DNA from: Polynucleobacter sp. MWH-HuK1
Lineage (GTDB): Bacteria; Pseudomonadota; Gammaproteobacteria; Burkholderiales; Burkholderiaceae
Length of the DNA stretch: 64,000 nucleotides
NCBI RefSeq assembly: GCF_018881815.1
Contig: NZ_JACVPP010000001.1
Coordinates: forward strand, 1,745,654-1,809,653
Direction: 5' to 3'
Shown here: positions 31,393 through 41,389 of the stretch, in pieces
Layout: each line of letters opens with the position of its first letter
Position numbering within the stretch: position 1 is the first letter of the stretch
The notes under the pieces: generated by a model
The model's database searches: none
What the model was told of the DNA's origin: nothing
The model's input: the letters and a program-made list of their open reading frames with translations, nothing else
Translations under genes and position numbers: made by a program

Positions 31393-32157
31393 TTACTGCA
31401 GATACGGCGTTGGGTTAACTGGTTTTCCGTTGACGCGTAACTCAAAGTGCAACTTGATCGCATTGGCATCTGTATCACCCATCTCAGCGATCCTCTGACC
31501 CTTACGAACAGCATCACCCTCTTTTACCAAGAGTTTGCTATTGTGGGCGTAAGCAGTGAGATAAGTATTGTCATGTTTAACAATGACTAGATTGCCGTAA
31601 CCACGCAAGCTATTACCAGCGTAAACCACCTTGCCATCAGACGCTGCAAGAACAGGTTCACCGACTTTACCGGCAATATCAATCCCTTTATTGGTCTCGC
31701 TAAATTCAGTAATAACTTTACCTTTAGCCGGCCAAGATAAGCGAATACCTGGTTCAGCGACTACTTCAGCTTTTGCTGGCTCTGGAGAGGTCACCGGTGA
31801 ATCTGATTTATCTGCTGCTGGTTTCTTATCCCCAATGCGCGCAGACTTAGACCCTGCAGGGGCTTTAATTAGAATCAAATCGCCAACCTCAATCACATTC
31901 GGATTGAAGTTGGGATTAATTGCTTTATTCCACTGAGTCACATCACGTGGCGCCTGACCATTATCTAAAGCAATACGCGCCAAGGTATCGCCCTTTTTAA
32001 CTCGATAGTATCCAGGTGGCGTTGGCTCACTACTAGATCCGCCGCTGCGATCAGTTACGCTGGCAGGCTTCGTACGAGGTGTTGAGCAACCCACCATCAA
32101 CATCAATGACGCAGAAATGAGTGCAACGAAGAACGGCTTAAATAGGGTACTTTGCAT
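31393..32157 (-). CDS. nlpD: NlpD-like LysM/LytM lipoprotein (amidase activator)
   Basis: 254 residues with a lipobox signal (LMVGCS, Cys24). A LysM peptidoglycan-binding domain follows (YRVKKGDTLARIA, about 50-95), then a C-terminal M23/LytM domain (about 150-254). The first zinc-binding histidine of active M23 peptidases is replaced (NKGIDIAG instead of HxGxDxxx), while LHFELR keeps the later one. Such degenerate domains activate cell-wall amidases, as NlpD does for AmiC at the septum. It follows pcm as in surE-pcm-nlpD, but rpoS does not follow. Confidence 0.92.
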   Translation of the reverse strand: MQSTLFKPFFVALISASLMLMVGCSTPRTKPASVTDRSGGSSSEPTPPGYYRVKKGDTLARIALDNGQAPRDVTQWNKAINPNFNPNVIEVGDLILIKAPAGSKSARIGDKKPAADKSDSPVTSPEPAKAEVVAEPGIRLSWPAKGKVITEFSETNKGIDIAGKVGEPVLAASDGKVVYAGNSLRGYGNLVIVKHDNTYLTAYAHNSKLLVKEGDAVRKGQRIAEMGDTDANAIKLHFELRVNGKPVNPTPYLQ

Positions 32158-32194
32158 TAAATTGGTTTCTGAATTGTGGAATTCATCATAAATC

Positions 32195-32863
32195 TCATAC
32201 TACCCCTGATTGTAAGGGGACAAAAAAGACCTCGTCCAGCACAGTTCTTTGATAGCGCTGAGAACTCATTCTCTCTACCATGACAAGCTGTTGCTCTTTC
32301 TCATTTTTGGCAACTGGGGCTACCAGGCGACCGCCAATGGATAGTTGGTCAAGCAAGGCGTCTGGAATGCCCAAGCCTGCTGCAGCCAAAATGATCCCGT
32401 CAAATGGTGCTGCTTGGGGCAAACCCAAGATGCCGTCTCCATAAATTAGACGCAGGTTATTAATCCGAAATGGGCGTAACTTCGCTCTAGCCATGTCATG
32501 CAGTGGACGTATACGCTCAATGGAGTAAACCTCATCTGCTAGCAAACTGAGAACCGCCGCTTGATAACCGCAACCAGTACCAATCTCTAGCACTTTGCCA
32601 AGCTTATGCTTGGGCTTATGAAGTAGTTCAATCATGCGCGCTACTACGGATGGCTTAGAGATGGTTTGCTCATGCCCAATAGGCAAGGCGGTATCTTCAT
32701 AAGCCTGCGCATGCAAACCCGCATCCATAAAAGCATGTCGTGGAACAGTGGCAATGGCCTCTAAAGTTTTACCATGCTTAACGCCACCAGCATGCACTTT
32801 TGCAGCTAGCGCTTGCCGATAAGCAGCAAAGCGTTCTGTTGGAGCTTTCAACCGCGATCCCAT
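32195..32863 (-). CDS. pcm: Protein-L-isoaspartate O-methyltransferase
   Basis: Repairs isoaspartyl residues in aged proteins with SAM. The SAM motif [18 protein letters not shown] and the family stretches [14 protein letters not shown] and YGDGILGL are present in 222 residues. The 16-bp overlap with surE suggests translational coupling, or the true start is a few codons later. Confidence 0.95.
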   Translation of the reverse strand: MGSRLKAPTERFAAYRQALAAKVHAGGVKHGKTLEAIATVPRHAFMDAGLHAQAYEDTALPIGHEQTISKPSVVARMIELLHKPKHKLGKVLEIGTGCGYQAAVLSLLADEVYSIERIRPLHDMARAKLRPFRINNLRLIYGDGILGLPQAAPFDGIILAAAGLGIPDALLDQLSIGGRLVAPVAKNEKEQQLVMVERMSSQRYQRTVLDEVFFVPLQSGVV

Positions 32864-33642
32864 CCATTAGCGCGCATCGCCGCTAAACGTGCATGATGCG
32901 TTAAGTCCAATTGCATCGGCGTAATTGAAATACACCCTTCAGCAATCGCATGAAAGTCTGTACCTTCAGATCCCTCTTTAACGTCACCTGCCGCACCGAT
33001 CCAATAGATCTTCTCACCACGAGGGCTGTCTTGCACCACAACCGGCTGTGAATGATGGCGATTGCCTAGACGGGTTACGCGCCAGCGATAAAGGTCAGCG
33101 TAAGGACGATTTGGAATGTTGACGTTCAGCAGTGTTGCTACGCCATCAGCATGATTCTTGCTTAAGGCAGACACTAGCATCTGAGCTACTACATCGTGCG
33201 CTGCTTTAGCGGCATCTTCAATACGATTCCAGCCACGATCAATTTGTGAGAAAGCAATACCCGGCACTCCAAACATGACACCCTCAATAGCAGCAGCAAC
33301 CGTCCCAGAGTAAAGAGTATCTTCACCCATGTTCTCGCCTTGATTAATTCCGGAGATCACCAAATCTGGCTTTTCATCTAAGAAGCCTGTCATCGCAACG
33401 TGAACACAATCGGTTGGCGTACCATTGATAAAGAAAAATCCATCACGTTCACCACCAGCAACGCGATGAATCGAGAGCGGTCTTGAGAGCGTTAATGAAT
33501 TCGATGCACCGCTGTGATTTTGCTCAGGAGCGATGACCGTAATTCGACCCAAAGGACGAACAGCATTTACCAACGCCAGCAAGCCAGGAGCTAAATAGCC
33601 ATCATCATTGGAAACCAAGATGTGAGGTTGACGATTGCTCAT
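32848..33642 (-). CDS. surE: 5'/3'-nucleotidase SurE
   Basis: Stationary-phase survival phosphatase acting on nucleoside monophosphates. The metal site begins with [12 protein letters not shown] (Asp13-Asp14 pair) near the N terminus; [13 protein letters not shown] and [25 protein letters not shown] are typical. The 264 residues fit. It follows the RND pump gene by 41 bp on the same strand. Confidence 0.95.
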   Translation of the reverse strand: MSNRQPHILVSNDDGYLAPGLLALVNAVRPLGRITVIAPEQNHSGASNSLTLSRPLSIHRVAGGERDGFFFINGTPTDCVHVAMTGFLDEKPDLVISGINQGENMGEDTLYSGTVAAAIEGVMFGVPGIAFSQIDRGWNRIEDAAKAAHDVVAQMLVSALSKNHADGVATLLNVNIPNRPYADLYRWRVTRLGNRHHSQPVVVQDSPRGEKIYWIGAAGDVKEGSEGTDFHAIAEGCISITPMQLDLTHHARLAAMRANGWDRG

Positions 33643-33683
33643 GACTATTTAGTTCTTTCTGTTAGCTATTAAATTAAAAGCGA

Positions 33684-36600
33684 TTAAATATTACTTGCTG
33701 GGGTCAATGCACGAGCTCTAAACCAGCCATAAATCACTGGCAATACCAAAAGCGTCAAGATCGTAGTCGTTACCATACCACCCACAATCACCAATGCCAA
33801 AGGACGCTGCGCCTCAGATCCAATAGAGTGCGATAAGGCGGCTGGTAAGAGGCCCAAACCAGAAAGTGCTGCAGTCATCAACACTGGGCGCACACGTAAA
33901 GAGGCGCCCTCTACCATGATGTCTTTCATCTGACCATGCTCTGTAGCAGCTGTCTTATTAATAAAGGAAATCAGAATCACACCATCCTGGATCGCAATAC
34001 CAAACAGCGATAAGAACCCAAAGAATGCGGAGATACTCAAGGTCTCACCTGCGAGATGTAAGGCAATCACACCACCAATGGCAGCAAATGGCACGTTGAT
34101 CATCACAATGAAGGCGTCGCGGAAATTACCAAATGCACTTACTAGCAATAAGAAAATGCCTAACAATGCCAACGGCACAATTAACATCAACTTCTTCTGC
34201 GCTTGCTTCATTTGATTGAACTGACCATCCCAACTAATCGAATAGTTTGGCGGCAAGGTGATGTTCTTTTCTACCAAGAACTGAGCGTCTTCAACGGCAC
34301 TACCTAAGTCACGATTACGAACGCTAAACTTGATCGCAATATAGCGCTTGCCCGCTTCGCGGTAGATAAAGAATGGACCATCCGTTAAGCGAACACTGGC
34401 CACCATTGACAGAGGAATCTTAGTGCCATCAGGTGCCTCAACCAGTAAGTGACCAATATCAGCCACGTCGTTGCGACTACCTTCATTAAGGCGGACGGCA
34501 ATACCAAAAGTTTTTTCGTCTTCAAGTAAGTTAGTAACAGCAGCGCCACCAATGGCGTTCGCTACCACTGTCTGAATATCATTCACATTAATGCCGTAGC
34601 GCGCTGCACGATCACGATCAATCTGAATATTCAGCGTAGGCTGACCTAACTCTTTCAGAATGCCCTCATCAGCTACACCCCGAACTTTTTTGAGCTGATC
34701 AATAACTTCATGTGCTTTTTGATCTAAAACCTCAAGGTCTGTACCGTAAATCTTGACTGAGTTTTCGCCCTTAACACCGGATAAAGCTTCGTTAACGTTA
34801 TCTTGAATGTATTGGGAGAAGCTATAAGTAATACCCGGAATCTTATTGAGCTCAGCTTCTAAATGCGCTATCAAATCCTTCTTTGAGGATCCGCTTGGCA
34901 TCTTGTCAGGACTCTTTAAGTAAAGACCGTATTCTTGGTTAAACACTCCAGTAGAGTCAGTACCATCGTCTGGACGACCAATCTGTGCGGCAACCTTTTC
35001 AATCTCCGGTTGCTTCATAAAGGTTTCGCGCAATTGATTGGCAATCTTCACTGAATAATCAAGATCAACGGTATTTGGCAGAGTTACCCGCAGCCAGATA
35101 TTGTTTTCTTCCAAGGTTGGCAAGAAAGCCGTACCTAGGCGAGTCATACTCAGGAGCGTAATTCCCAGTACAAAGACTGCCACTGAGAAAACAGTTAATG
35201 GACGATCCATCCATCGTCTCAGCAAAGGCTTATAACTATCCAAAATCTTGGTAATGAAAGATGGTGGTTTGTGATGCAGATTTTCACCAAATACCAATGA
35301 AATCATTGCCGGCAGGAATGTCAAACTCAAAACCATAGCCGCAATCAAAGCAAAGCCCATTGTGAATGCCATCGGCTTAAAGATGATACCTTCTACACCG
35401 CCCATAAAGAACAATGGTGAATACGCGACGATGATGATGCCAGTAGAATAAATCATGGCACGCTGCACTTCACTAGTTGCCAAAATGATGCTTTGGTTCA
35501 GGCGCTTACCGCCCTCTTCTAAGTGACGCATGACGTTTTCGGTCAGAATCACCGCCGAGTCAACAATCACACCAAAGTCAATTGCCCCCAAAGAAATCAA
35601 ATTAGCTGGCACACTCCATAAATGCATTTGAATAAATGAAACACAAAGCGCCAGAGGAATCACAGCAGCCACTACCGCAGCTGCACGAATATTTCCTAGG
35701 AAGAAAAATAAGACTGCCAATACAAGAGAGATGCCGAAGAACAATGTGTGCTTAACAGTACCGATTGTGATATCTAACAACACCTGACGATCGTAGAAAG
35801 GCTTTACCTCAATACCAGGTGGCAGGATATGTTTGTTAATGTTTTCAACTGTGTTGCGCACACGAGCCAGCACCTCTGTAGCGTTCTCGCCACGACGCAA
35901 GTAAACAATGCCTTCAACCGAATCGGGATTGTCATTGAACTGGAACATGCCTAAGCGTGGCGCATTACCGATCTCTACCCGTGCTACATCACCAATGCGA
36001 ATAGGAACGCCACTATTAATTGTGACCACAACTTGCTTGATGTCATCAATATTCTTCAGAAGACCTACACCGCGCACCACAAACTGCTGCTCACCACTGG
36101 GTAGCAAGCCACCACCGGTATTGCTATTGGCATTAGTGAGAGCGGTAATTAACTGGTTAACCGATACACCCTTCGCCTGCAAGCTCTCGGGGCTAACAAT
36201 AACTTGATATTGGCGAACCTTACCGCCAAAAGACGAGACATCAGCTACACCCGGGGTTTGCTTAAGCTCTTTATAGATCTCGTAGTTCTGCAAAGTCTTT
36301 AACAAAGATGACGATGCATACTCAGATCGGACTTCGTAACGCATGATCTCGCCGGTAGCATCTGAATCAGGGCTGATGCTGGAAGTAACGCCCTGTGGAA
36401 ACGCAACGTTTGCTAAGTTAGCTAAAAAGGTTTGACGAGCCTTGAATGGATCGGCAGTGTCATTAAATTTGAGAGTAACAACAGATAAACCAAAAAGCGA
36501 TACCGAGCGAAATGCTTGCAAGCCTGGAATACCCGCCAAAGCATTCTCGACTGGAATGGTAACCTGCTGCTCCACTTCGGTAGTACTTCTTCCCGGCCAT

Positions 36601-36761
36601 TGCGAAATTGCTTGAATGGTTAATGGCGCGACACCAGGATAAGGCTGTATTGGCAGCTTGCTCAAACTGAGCATGCCCAAGCCGAGCAATACGATGGATG
36701 CAAAAATGACAAGCACACGCTTCTCAACTACCCCTCGAATAAAGGAGGTGAAAACGCTCAC
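33684..36761 (-). CDS. CzcA/CusA-type RND efflux pump (heavy-metal efflux family)
   Basis: Inner-membrane trimeric proton antiporter subunit of 1025 residues. Helix 4 carries LGAIDFGVIVDSAVILTEN. This has the two aspartates and glutamate that mark the heavy-metal-efflux branch (CzcA DFGxxxDGAxxxxEN), although Ser replaces the usual Gly. Two large periplasmic loops and 12 helices are predicted. It directly follows the adaptor gene with no gap. Which metal is pumped cannot be read; Co/Zn/Cd or Cu/Ag are possible. Confidence 0.9.
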   Translation of the reverse strand: MSVFTSFIRGVVEKRVLVIFASIVLLGLGMLSLSKLPIQPYPGVAPLTIQAISQWPGRSTTEVEQQVTIPVENALAGIPGLQAFRSVSLFGLSVVTLKFNDTADPFKARQTFLANLANVAFPQGVTSSISPDSDATGEIMRYEVRSEYASSSLLKTLQNYEIYKELKQTPGVADVSSFGGKVRQYQVIVSPESLQAKGVSVNQLITALTNANSNTGGGLLPSGEQQFVVRGVGLLKNIDDIKQVVVTINSGVPIRIGDVARVEIGNAPRLGMFQFNDNPDSVEGIVYLRRGENATEVLARVRNTVENINKHILPPGIEVKPFYDRQVLLDITIGTVKHTLFFGISLVLAVLFFFLGNIRAAAVVAAVIPLALCVSFIQMHLWSVPANLISLGAIDFGVIVDSAVILTENVMRHLEEGGKRLNQSIILATSEVQRAMIYSTGIIIVAYSPLFFMGGVEGIIFKPMAFTMGFALIAAMVLSLTFLPAMISLVFGENLHHKPPSFITKILDSYKPLLRRWMDRPLTVFSVAVFVLGITLLSMTRLGTAFLPTLEENNIWLRVTLPNTVDLDYSVKIANQLRETFMKQPEIEKVAAQIGRPDDGTDSTGVFNQEYGLYLKSPDKMPSGSSKKDLIAHLEAELNKIPGITYSFSQYIQDNVNEALSGVKGENSVKIYGTDLEVLDQKAHEVIDQLKKVRGVADEGILKELGQPTLNIQIDRDRAARYGINVNDIQTVVANAIGGAAVTNLLEDEKTFGIAVRLNEGSRNDVADIGHLLVEAPDGTKIPLSMVASVRLTDGPFFIYREAGKRYIAIKFSVRNRDLGSAVEDAQFLVEKNITLPPNYSISWDGQFNQMKQAQKKLMLIVPLALLGIFLLLVSAFGNFRDAFIVMINVPFAAIGGVIALHLAGETLSISAFFGFLSLFGIAIQDGVILISFINKTAATEHGQMKDIMVEGASLRVRPVLMTAALSGLGLLPAALSHSIGSEAQRPLALVIVGGMVTTTILTLLVLPVIYGWFRARALTPASNI

Positions 36762-38033
36762 TTAGTCCTCCTGCTTTGCAAAACGATCGTTTAACAAAAC
36801 AGCTCCTTCAGATAGCACTTGCCAGCCTTGCTCTACACCTTCGGTGATTGCAAAACTCTTGCTATTGAGGTCATAGCCTTTAACAGGTACACGACGGAAT
36901 GTTTCAGGGCCGACCTTAATGATGGCGTAACGGTTTTCACGAATTCTTACAATCGCTGACTGCGGAACCACTACAGCATCTGCTGTACCTGTAGTTAAAG
37001 AGCCAGAGGCAAACATATCCGGACGCAAGAGATCATCTGTGTTTTCAACATCCGCACGAATCAATAAGGCGCGGGTTTGCGGATCTACCGTTGGCGAAAT
37101 GTAATTGGCATAAGCAATGAATTCTTTTTCTGGGTAGGCTTCTAGATGCAAAACCATTTTTTGACCGTGTTTAATCATCCTAAAGTCTTGCTCAAACACA
37201 TTCCCCAAGAACCAGAGCTGCTTAGGATCGGCCAAAGTAGTGATTACATCACCGGAACTTACCGCTGAGCCTGGCTCAACATTACGCTTTACCACCACCC
37301 CCTTCAAAGGGGAGCGCATGATTAAGTTATTGCTTGTCTTACCAGTAGATTCGATATTTTTGATATCACCCTCGGCAGCGCCGAGATTTCTCATGCGGTT
37401 TGCGGCAGCTTGCTGAGTAATACGCGCATCACCCAACAAATCACTCATGCTTTTGTTTGCCTCGAGAACCTTAGCAGTTTTTGAAGACAGCAAATACTCT
37501 TGCTGTGCAGATAAAAATTCTGGACTATACATCTCCACAATTGGCGAACCAATGTCAACTTGAGCGCCGTCGAAAGCATAGATACGCTCTACGCGGCCAG
37601 GCGCACGAGCTGACAGAACTTTAGATTTCTCTGCGTTAAATGCCAGACGACCTGGCACTTTGATATTAACGGGAACTTGTACTTTTTCAGCAGTCTGAAA
37701 AACATAAATATCAGGATTGAGAGTCACTCCGGGAAGCTTTAATTCCAAAACGCCACTGCTTTCAACCTTGAGCGCTTTATCAGAGGCTTCGATTTTTACA
37801 GCGCGATTGACGTTGGTTACACGCCCTACTACGATGCCCAAGGAAAGAATGGCAAAAGCAAAAGCAGCGAGACGAACGCGATAACGATTCTGCGGTGATA
37901 GATTCCAATACAAACCTGCCAAGCCAACAGCAGCCACTTTTGCATGGTGCGTGCCGTGATGCGCGCCTTTATGCAGAATTGGCTTAACCTTTTCAGCTAA
38001 TTGATTTAGAAACGAAAGAATTTTGTCTTTCAA
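36762..38033 (-). CDS. RND efflux periplasmic adaptor subunit (CzcB/CusB-like)
   Basis: Membrane-fusion protein of 423 residues linking the pump to the outer-membrane factor. An N-terminal cytoplasmic segment contains a histidine cluster (HKGAHHGTHHAK, about 21-32), followed by a transmembrane helix (about 55-75). The lipoyl and hairpin region comes next (PGRVERIYAFDGAQVDIGSPI, helix 165-230), then beta-barrel domains (LKGVVVKRNVEPGSAVSSGD). The histidines before the membrane helix are unusual and could bind metal. Confidence 0.9.
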   Translation of the reverse strand: MKDKILSFLNQLAEKVKPILHKGAHHGTHHAKVAAVGLAGLYWNLSPQNRYRVRLAAFAFAILSLGIVVGRVTNVNRAVKIEASDKALKVESSGVLELKLPGVTLNPDIYVFQTAEKVQVPVNIKVPGRLAFNAEKSKVLSARAPGRVERIYAFDGAQVDIGSPIVEMYSPEFLSAQQEYLLSSKTAKVLEANKSMSDLLGDARITQQAAANRMRNLGAAEGDIKNIESTGKTSNNLIMRSPLKGVVVKRNVEPGSAVSSGDVITTLADPKQLWFLGNVFEQDFRMIKHGQKMVLHLEAYPEKEFIAYANYISPTVDPQTRALLIRADVENTDDLLRPDMFASGSLTTGTADAVVVPQSAIVRIRENRYAIIKVGPETFRRVPVKGYDLNSKSFAITEGVEQGWQVLSEGAVLLNDRFAKQED

Positions 38034-38042
38034 AACTGCTCC

Positions 38043-39578
38043 TTAAAAGGGCTCTTTACCCGCTGATACCATTAATACCGCCTGCGATTGCAGTAGATTA
38101 CTCTCAGCCTGAGCCAATGCAATCTCTAAGTTACGCAACTGTGTTTGCGCAGTCAATAAATCATTAAAGCCTTGGCCATTATTTGAATACTGAGTCAAAC
38201 CTACCTTATATGCTGCATCAGCTTGTGGTACTTGGCGCTCTTTCAAAAACTGGGTTTGATTCTTGGCTTGCTCGTAAGTAGCATAGGCTGTGTTTACAGC
38301 CAAGACAATTTGCTGACGATTAGAGATGTTTCCCGCTTCAGCAGCCGCTTCATTACGCTGCGCTTGCTCTACCCCATACTTTTCTTTAGTAAAGAAGTAC
38401 AGAGGAATAATCAGATCCAGTTCGAACTGATAGTAAAGCGCACCGTTATTTGCCGAGAGCGGTCCACGGGGAGTATAGGATGAACCAATCACCTGAAAGT
38501 CTGGCAAATAAGCCTTTTTAGCCAAATCAACACCTTTGCGAGCCGCATCCAACTGAAGTGCTGAACTCTTTAAAGATGGATGACTACTTTCGGCGTAATC
38601 TTCTAGCTCAATTAAGGTTGGAACGCCACTCATAGCACGACGAACATCACCACGTAATACCAATTTTTCACGTGAATGGCGGCCAACCAAAGTGTTGATG
38701 TTATGTAAAGCTACATTGAGCTGACGCTCTACATTGAATTGATCCGCTTGAGCAGCACTCTGTGCCACTTGGGCATTTAGATATTCAACATAGGCTGCGG
38801 CATTATTGGCATAACGTGCTTTTGCTACATTCTTGATCATCTCTAAACGAATGACGGATTCCTTTAGAACTGCCAATTGCTTTTGTGAAGATAAAGCACT
38901 GTAGTACAAGGTTGAAAGTTGAGCGCCCAATTGCAAATAGGTAGACTCTGTACTAGCTAGCAAAGCCTCGGCATTCGTATTGGCAATATCTGCAGCAAGA
39001 CTCTTCTTACCAGGAAACTGGAAAGGTTGCGCAATCGATATTGCATTGTTATTACTAACATTAGGATTGCTACCTGCAAGTCCTAGCGCCAAAGGTGAAC
39101 CCACAGGCATACCAGACCAAACCAACCCCACTTGTGGATTGGCTGGCGCATTAATCTGCGGAACAGTTGCTTTGGCAGACAAATATGACTCACGTAATGA
39201 AGACAGCTGCGGATTATTGATCTTGAGCTCATTCCATAGCTGACGCAAATCCATTTCCGTAGGACCCGATGAGACAGGCTTGGTATAAATCTTTGGCGTA
39301 TTTGCTTTTGTTACCGGGGCAAATAATTCGGAAGCTTTAGAGTTCGCATTTGTTTTTTGGTCTTGCGCACCCAACTGAGCACTAATCGATGGCGGTGCAG
39401 CCAAAGACGTATCACCGGACTGAACCGTAACACTTGCAGGAATCTCGCTTGTAGAAAGCTGGGCCAGCACTAAAGATGGGGAGGCAAAGACACAAAGAAG
39501 GCAAGCAAATACCGCAAATGATGTCTTGCTTTTGAGCGATTTAACTTCGCTTGTTGTATGTTTGCCGAGAATCAACAA
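38043..39578 (-). CDS. TolC/CzcC-type outer-membrane efflux protein
   Basis: 511 residues with a signal peptide (FAVFACLLCVFASPSLVLAQ) and two long coiled-coil outer-membrane efflux repeats (about 115-300 and 330-505), the trimeric exit duct of an RND system. No ATG is usable. The start is TTG at 39578 (with a second TTG next to it) with AGAGG about 9 nt upstream. It is first in the operon, 9 bp before the adaptor gene. The extended N-terminal 80 residues are Ser/Ala/Thr-rich. Confidence 0.9.
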   Translation of the reverse strand: MLILGKHTTSEVKSLKSKTSFAVFACLLCVFASPSLVLAQLSTSEIPASVTVQSGDTSLAAPPSISAQLGAQDQKTNANSKASELFAPVTKANTPKIYTKPVSSGPTEMDLRQLWNELKINNPQLSSLRESYLSAKATVPQINAPANPQVGLVWSGMPVGSPLALGLAGSNPNVSNNNAISIAQPFQFPGKKSLAADIANTNAEALLASTESTYLQLGAQLSTLYYSALSSQKQLAVLKESVIRLEMIKNVAKARYANNAAAYVEYLNAQVAQSAAQADQFNVERQLNVALHNINTLVGRHSREKLVLRGDVRRAMSGVPTLIELEDYAESSHPSLKSSALQLDAARKGVDLAKKAYLPDFQVIGSSYTPRGPLSANNGALYYQFELDLIIPLYFFTKEKYGVEQAQRNEAAAEAGNISNRQQIVLAVNTAYATYEQAKNQTQFLKERQVPQADAAYKVGLTQYSNNGQGFNDLLTAQTQLRNLEIALAQAESNLLQSQAVLMVSAGKEPF

Positions 39579-39670
39579 ATGCCACTGCCTCTAAATCAAT
39601 CAAATGCTGTTTTTATAGCCCCAGATGCAGAATTAGATCCAATCTATGCCCACTTCAGGGGGTTTTAGGG

Positions 39671-39699
39671 ATTATAGGTGACAAAAGTCAAAAGTCGAA
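39671..39699 (-). promoter_or_regulatory. Promoter of the RND efflux operon
   Basis: On the minus strand TTCGAC (39694-39699) and a perfect TATAAT (39671-39676) are spaced 17 bp. The predicted start leaves a leader of about 85 nt before the TTG codon. Confidence 0.65.
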
Positions 39700-39731
39700 A
39701 TATTTGAGCTCTCTAACTTATTGATTTTAAA

Positions 39732-39744
39732 GATAATAATTATC
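39732..39744. promoter_or_regulatory. Fur-like inverted repeat GATAAT-A-ATTATC
   Basis: A perfect 6-1-6 inverted repeat that matches two of the three GATAAT units of the Fur consensus. It lies about 33 bp upstream of the -35 of the efflux operon and 20 bp from the end of the porin gene. It could bind a Fur or Zur-type regulator, or be a chance AT-rich palindrome. Confidence 0.35.
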
Positions 39745-39763
39745 ACCAATGTCAGCAAAACCC

Positions 39764-41179
39764 TTAAAACTCGGCATGAATCCTAAAGGATAGGATATTC
39801 ACAGGACCGCGAGCCGAGTTATAGGCTGGATTATTGATGTGCTGAAAGTTCAAACCAGCCAATACATTCTTAACTACTAGGGCGTTGTAGTACAACTCGC
39901 CGATACGCTCAGGACGATAAGAAATAGTTTGTCCTGGACCGGCATAGTCACCAATAAAGTAAGACACACCGCCAGCCTGCAGATATCCCCTTCTAAAACT
40001 GGAGAGCCCGTTTTGCATCATCGAGATTCCAATCGTGTCATAAGGTCGTTTCCAGCCGGCGCCATTTAAACCCATACCAACGGAGACTGAATTATCTGCC
40101 TCAGTAAAAGACATCGTCTCTGTGTGACCATCGGATGTGAACGCACGACCATAGATGCCTAAATCTTTGGTTAAGGCCTGCTCCCCATTAATACCGATGC
40201 CAGTTTTGTATTGGTAGTTATTGCGTACATTGTTAATGGCTTGCGTACCTTGCGCATTATTAGCAATCACGTAATTTGTCGCATCCTGAAAACGCGCCAA
40301 GATCATTCTGTTGCGATAAGCCAATACCGAGACCTTGCCAGGTAAGTCAGCAATATTGTGTTGACGCTCCACTTCAAATTGATCGCCATAGGCGTTAAAG
40401 ATTTGCCAATTCAAATCACGGCCATTGGGGTTCTTTGGTGCGAGCATACGAGATGCGCGCAATACCCAGTTATCCAGGTACCACTCGCCCGCTAAGCCAG
40501 TACTGTAGCCGCGCGCGTCGGCGGCATAGTCATAGGCTAGATACGTCATATTACCCCAATTCATGAACTGAATGCGAGGGTCTTTGGCGTATTTACTATC
40601 GTCAAAAATGTCTAAAGTAGAAAACTGTCCAGCAGTAATCACTACGCGATTACTACTCACCGTTTGCGTGATTTGATTGGCGTCATTCTCCAGAACAACC
40701 TTATCACCTTCTTGATTGATAGTCTGCCGCAAAAATGCGCGCGCAGAATAAAACTTGGCATTTAGTCCAGCTGCTTTTGTCGCCTCACCGTTAGAAAATC
40801 CACCAAGACCAACTAAACCAGAAAATGGCACACCAGATACCACCTCTGGATTGAAATAAATATCGGTGTTTGGCGCTAAGCGTGCGCCCAAGAACAAAGT
40901 CCCAGACCAGGTATAGCTCATTGACTTCAAGGAAGACAAACTATTCTCTCCAGAGTAGCTGGATGTGAAATTGTTGTAACGTTGATTGATATACGTGGTT
41001 TGACCATGAATATTTACTGGCAAACCAAACAACTCACCCTCGGTTGGCAACCAAGATAAATCATCTGCAAAGCTAGCAATTTGATCAGCACCCGACCCTG
41101 CCCTCTGCGCAAATGCAGTTGCTCCGAAAAACGTGCAAATGATGCTCAACAGGAGGAGTAAATAAATCTTGCGGGTCAT
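39764..41179 (-). CDS. OprB-family carbohydrate-selective porin-like protein
   Basis: 471 residues with a signal peptide (cleaved near residue 24, AFA-Q) and a mature protein of alternating amphipathic beta strands ending in a C-terminal phenylalanine, as in outer-membrane barrels. The pattern (TYINQRYNNF, then FLGARLAPNTDIYFNPEV, and a GLNFQHINNPAYNSARGPVNILSFRIHAEF-type end) fits the OprB family. The substrate is unknown. It lies upstream of the efflux operon on the same strand but is separated by that operon's own promoter. Confidence 0.8.
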   Translation of the reverse strand: MTRKIYLLLLLSIICTFFGATAFAQRAGSGADQIASFADDLSWLPTEGELFGLPVNIHGQTTYINQRYNNFTSSYSGENSLSSLKSMSYTWSGTLFLGARLAPNTDIYFNPEVVSGVPFSGLVGLGGFSNGEATKAAGLNAKFYSARAFLRQTINQEGDKVVLENDANQITQTVSSNRVVITAGQFSTLDIFDDSKYAKDPRIQFMNWGNMTYLAYDYAADARGYSTGLAGEWYLDNWVLRASRMLAPKNPNGRDLNWQIFNAYGDQFEVERQHNIADLPGKVSVLAYRNRMILARFQDATNYVIANNAQGTQAINNVRNNYQYKTGIGINGEQALTKDLGIYGRAFTSDGHTETMSFTEADNSVSVGMGLNGAGWKRPYDTIGISMMQNGLSSFRRGYLQAGGVSYFIGDYAGPGQTISYRPERIGELYYNALVVKNVLAGLNFQHINNPAYNSARGPVNILSFRIHAEF

Positions 41180-41389
41180 TCACAATTTCTAAATGGGGAT
41201 GCCGGTACGATGCATTGGCAACATGCCGATGGGAAAACAGGGCAAACACAGCTTGAGATTGAAGCTCAAGGGTGGCGCAGACCCAAATTATCCCCAAAAA
41301 GGAGCAATTTACCTAGTCTTTATGTCGCGACAATGACAGATTGATGGCAATGGGCGACAAAACCAAAAAAGTGAAGCGCAAAAGACTGA

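Noticed and set aside
41252..41270. CTTGAG-N7-CTCAAG inverted repeat upstream of the porin gene
   Set aside because: Short, with no promoter at a suitable place; not distinguishable from chance.
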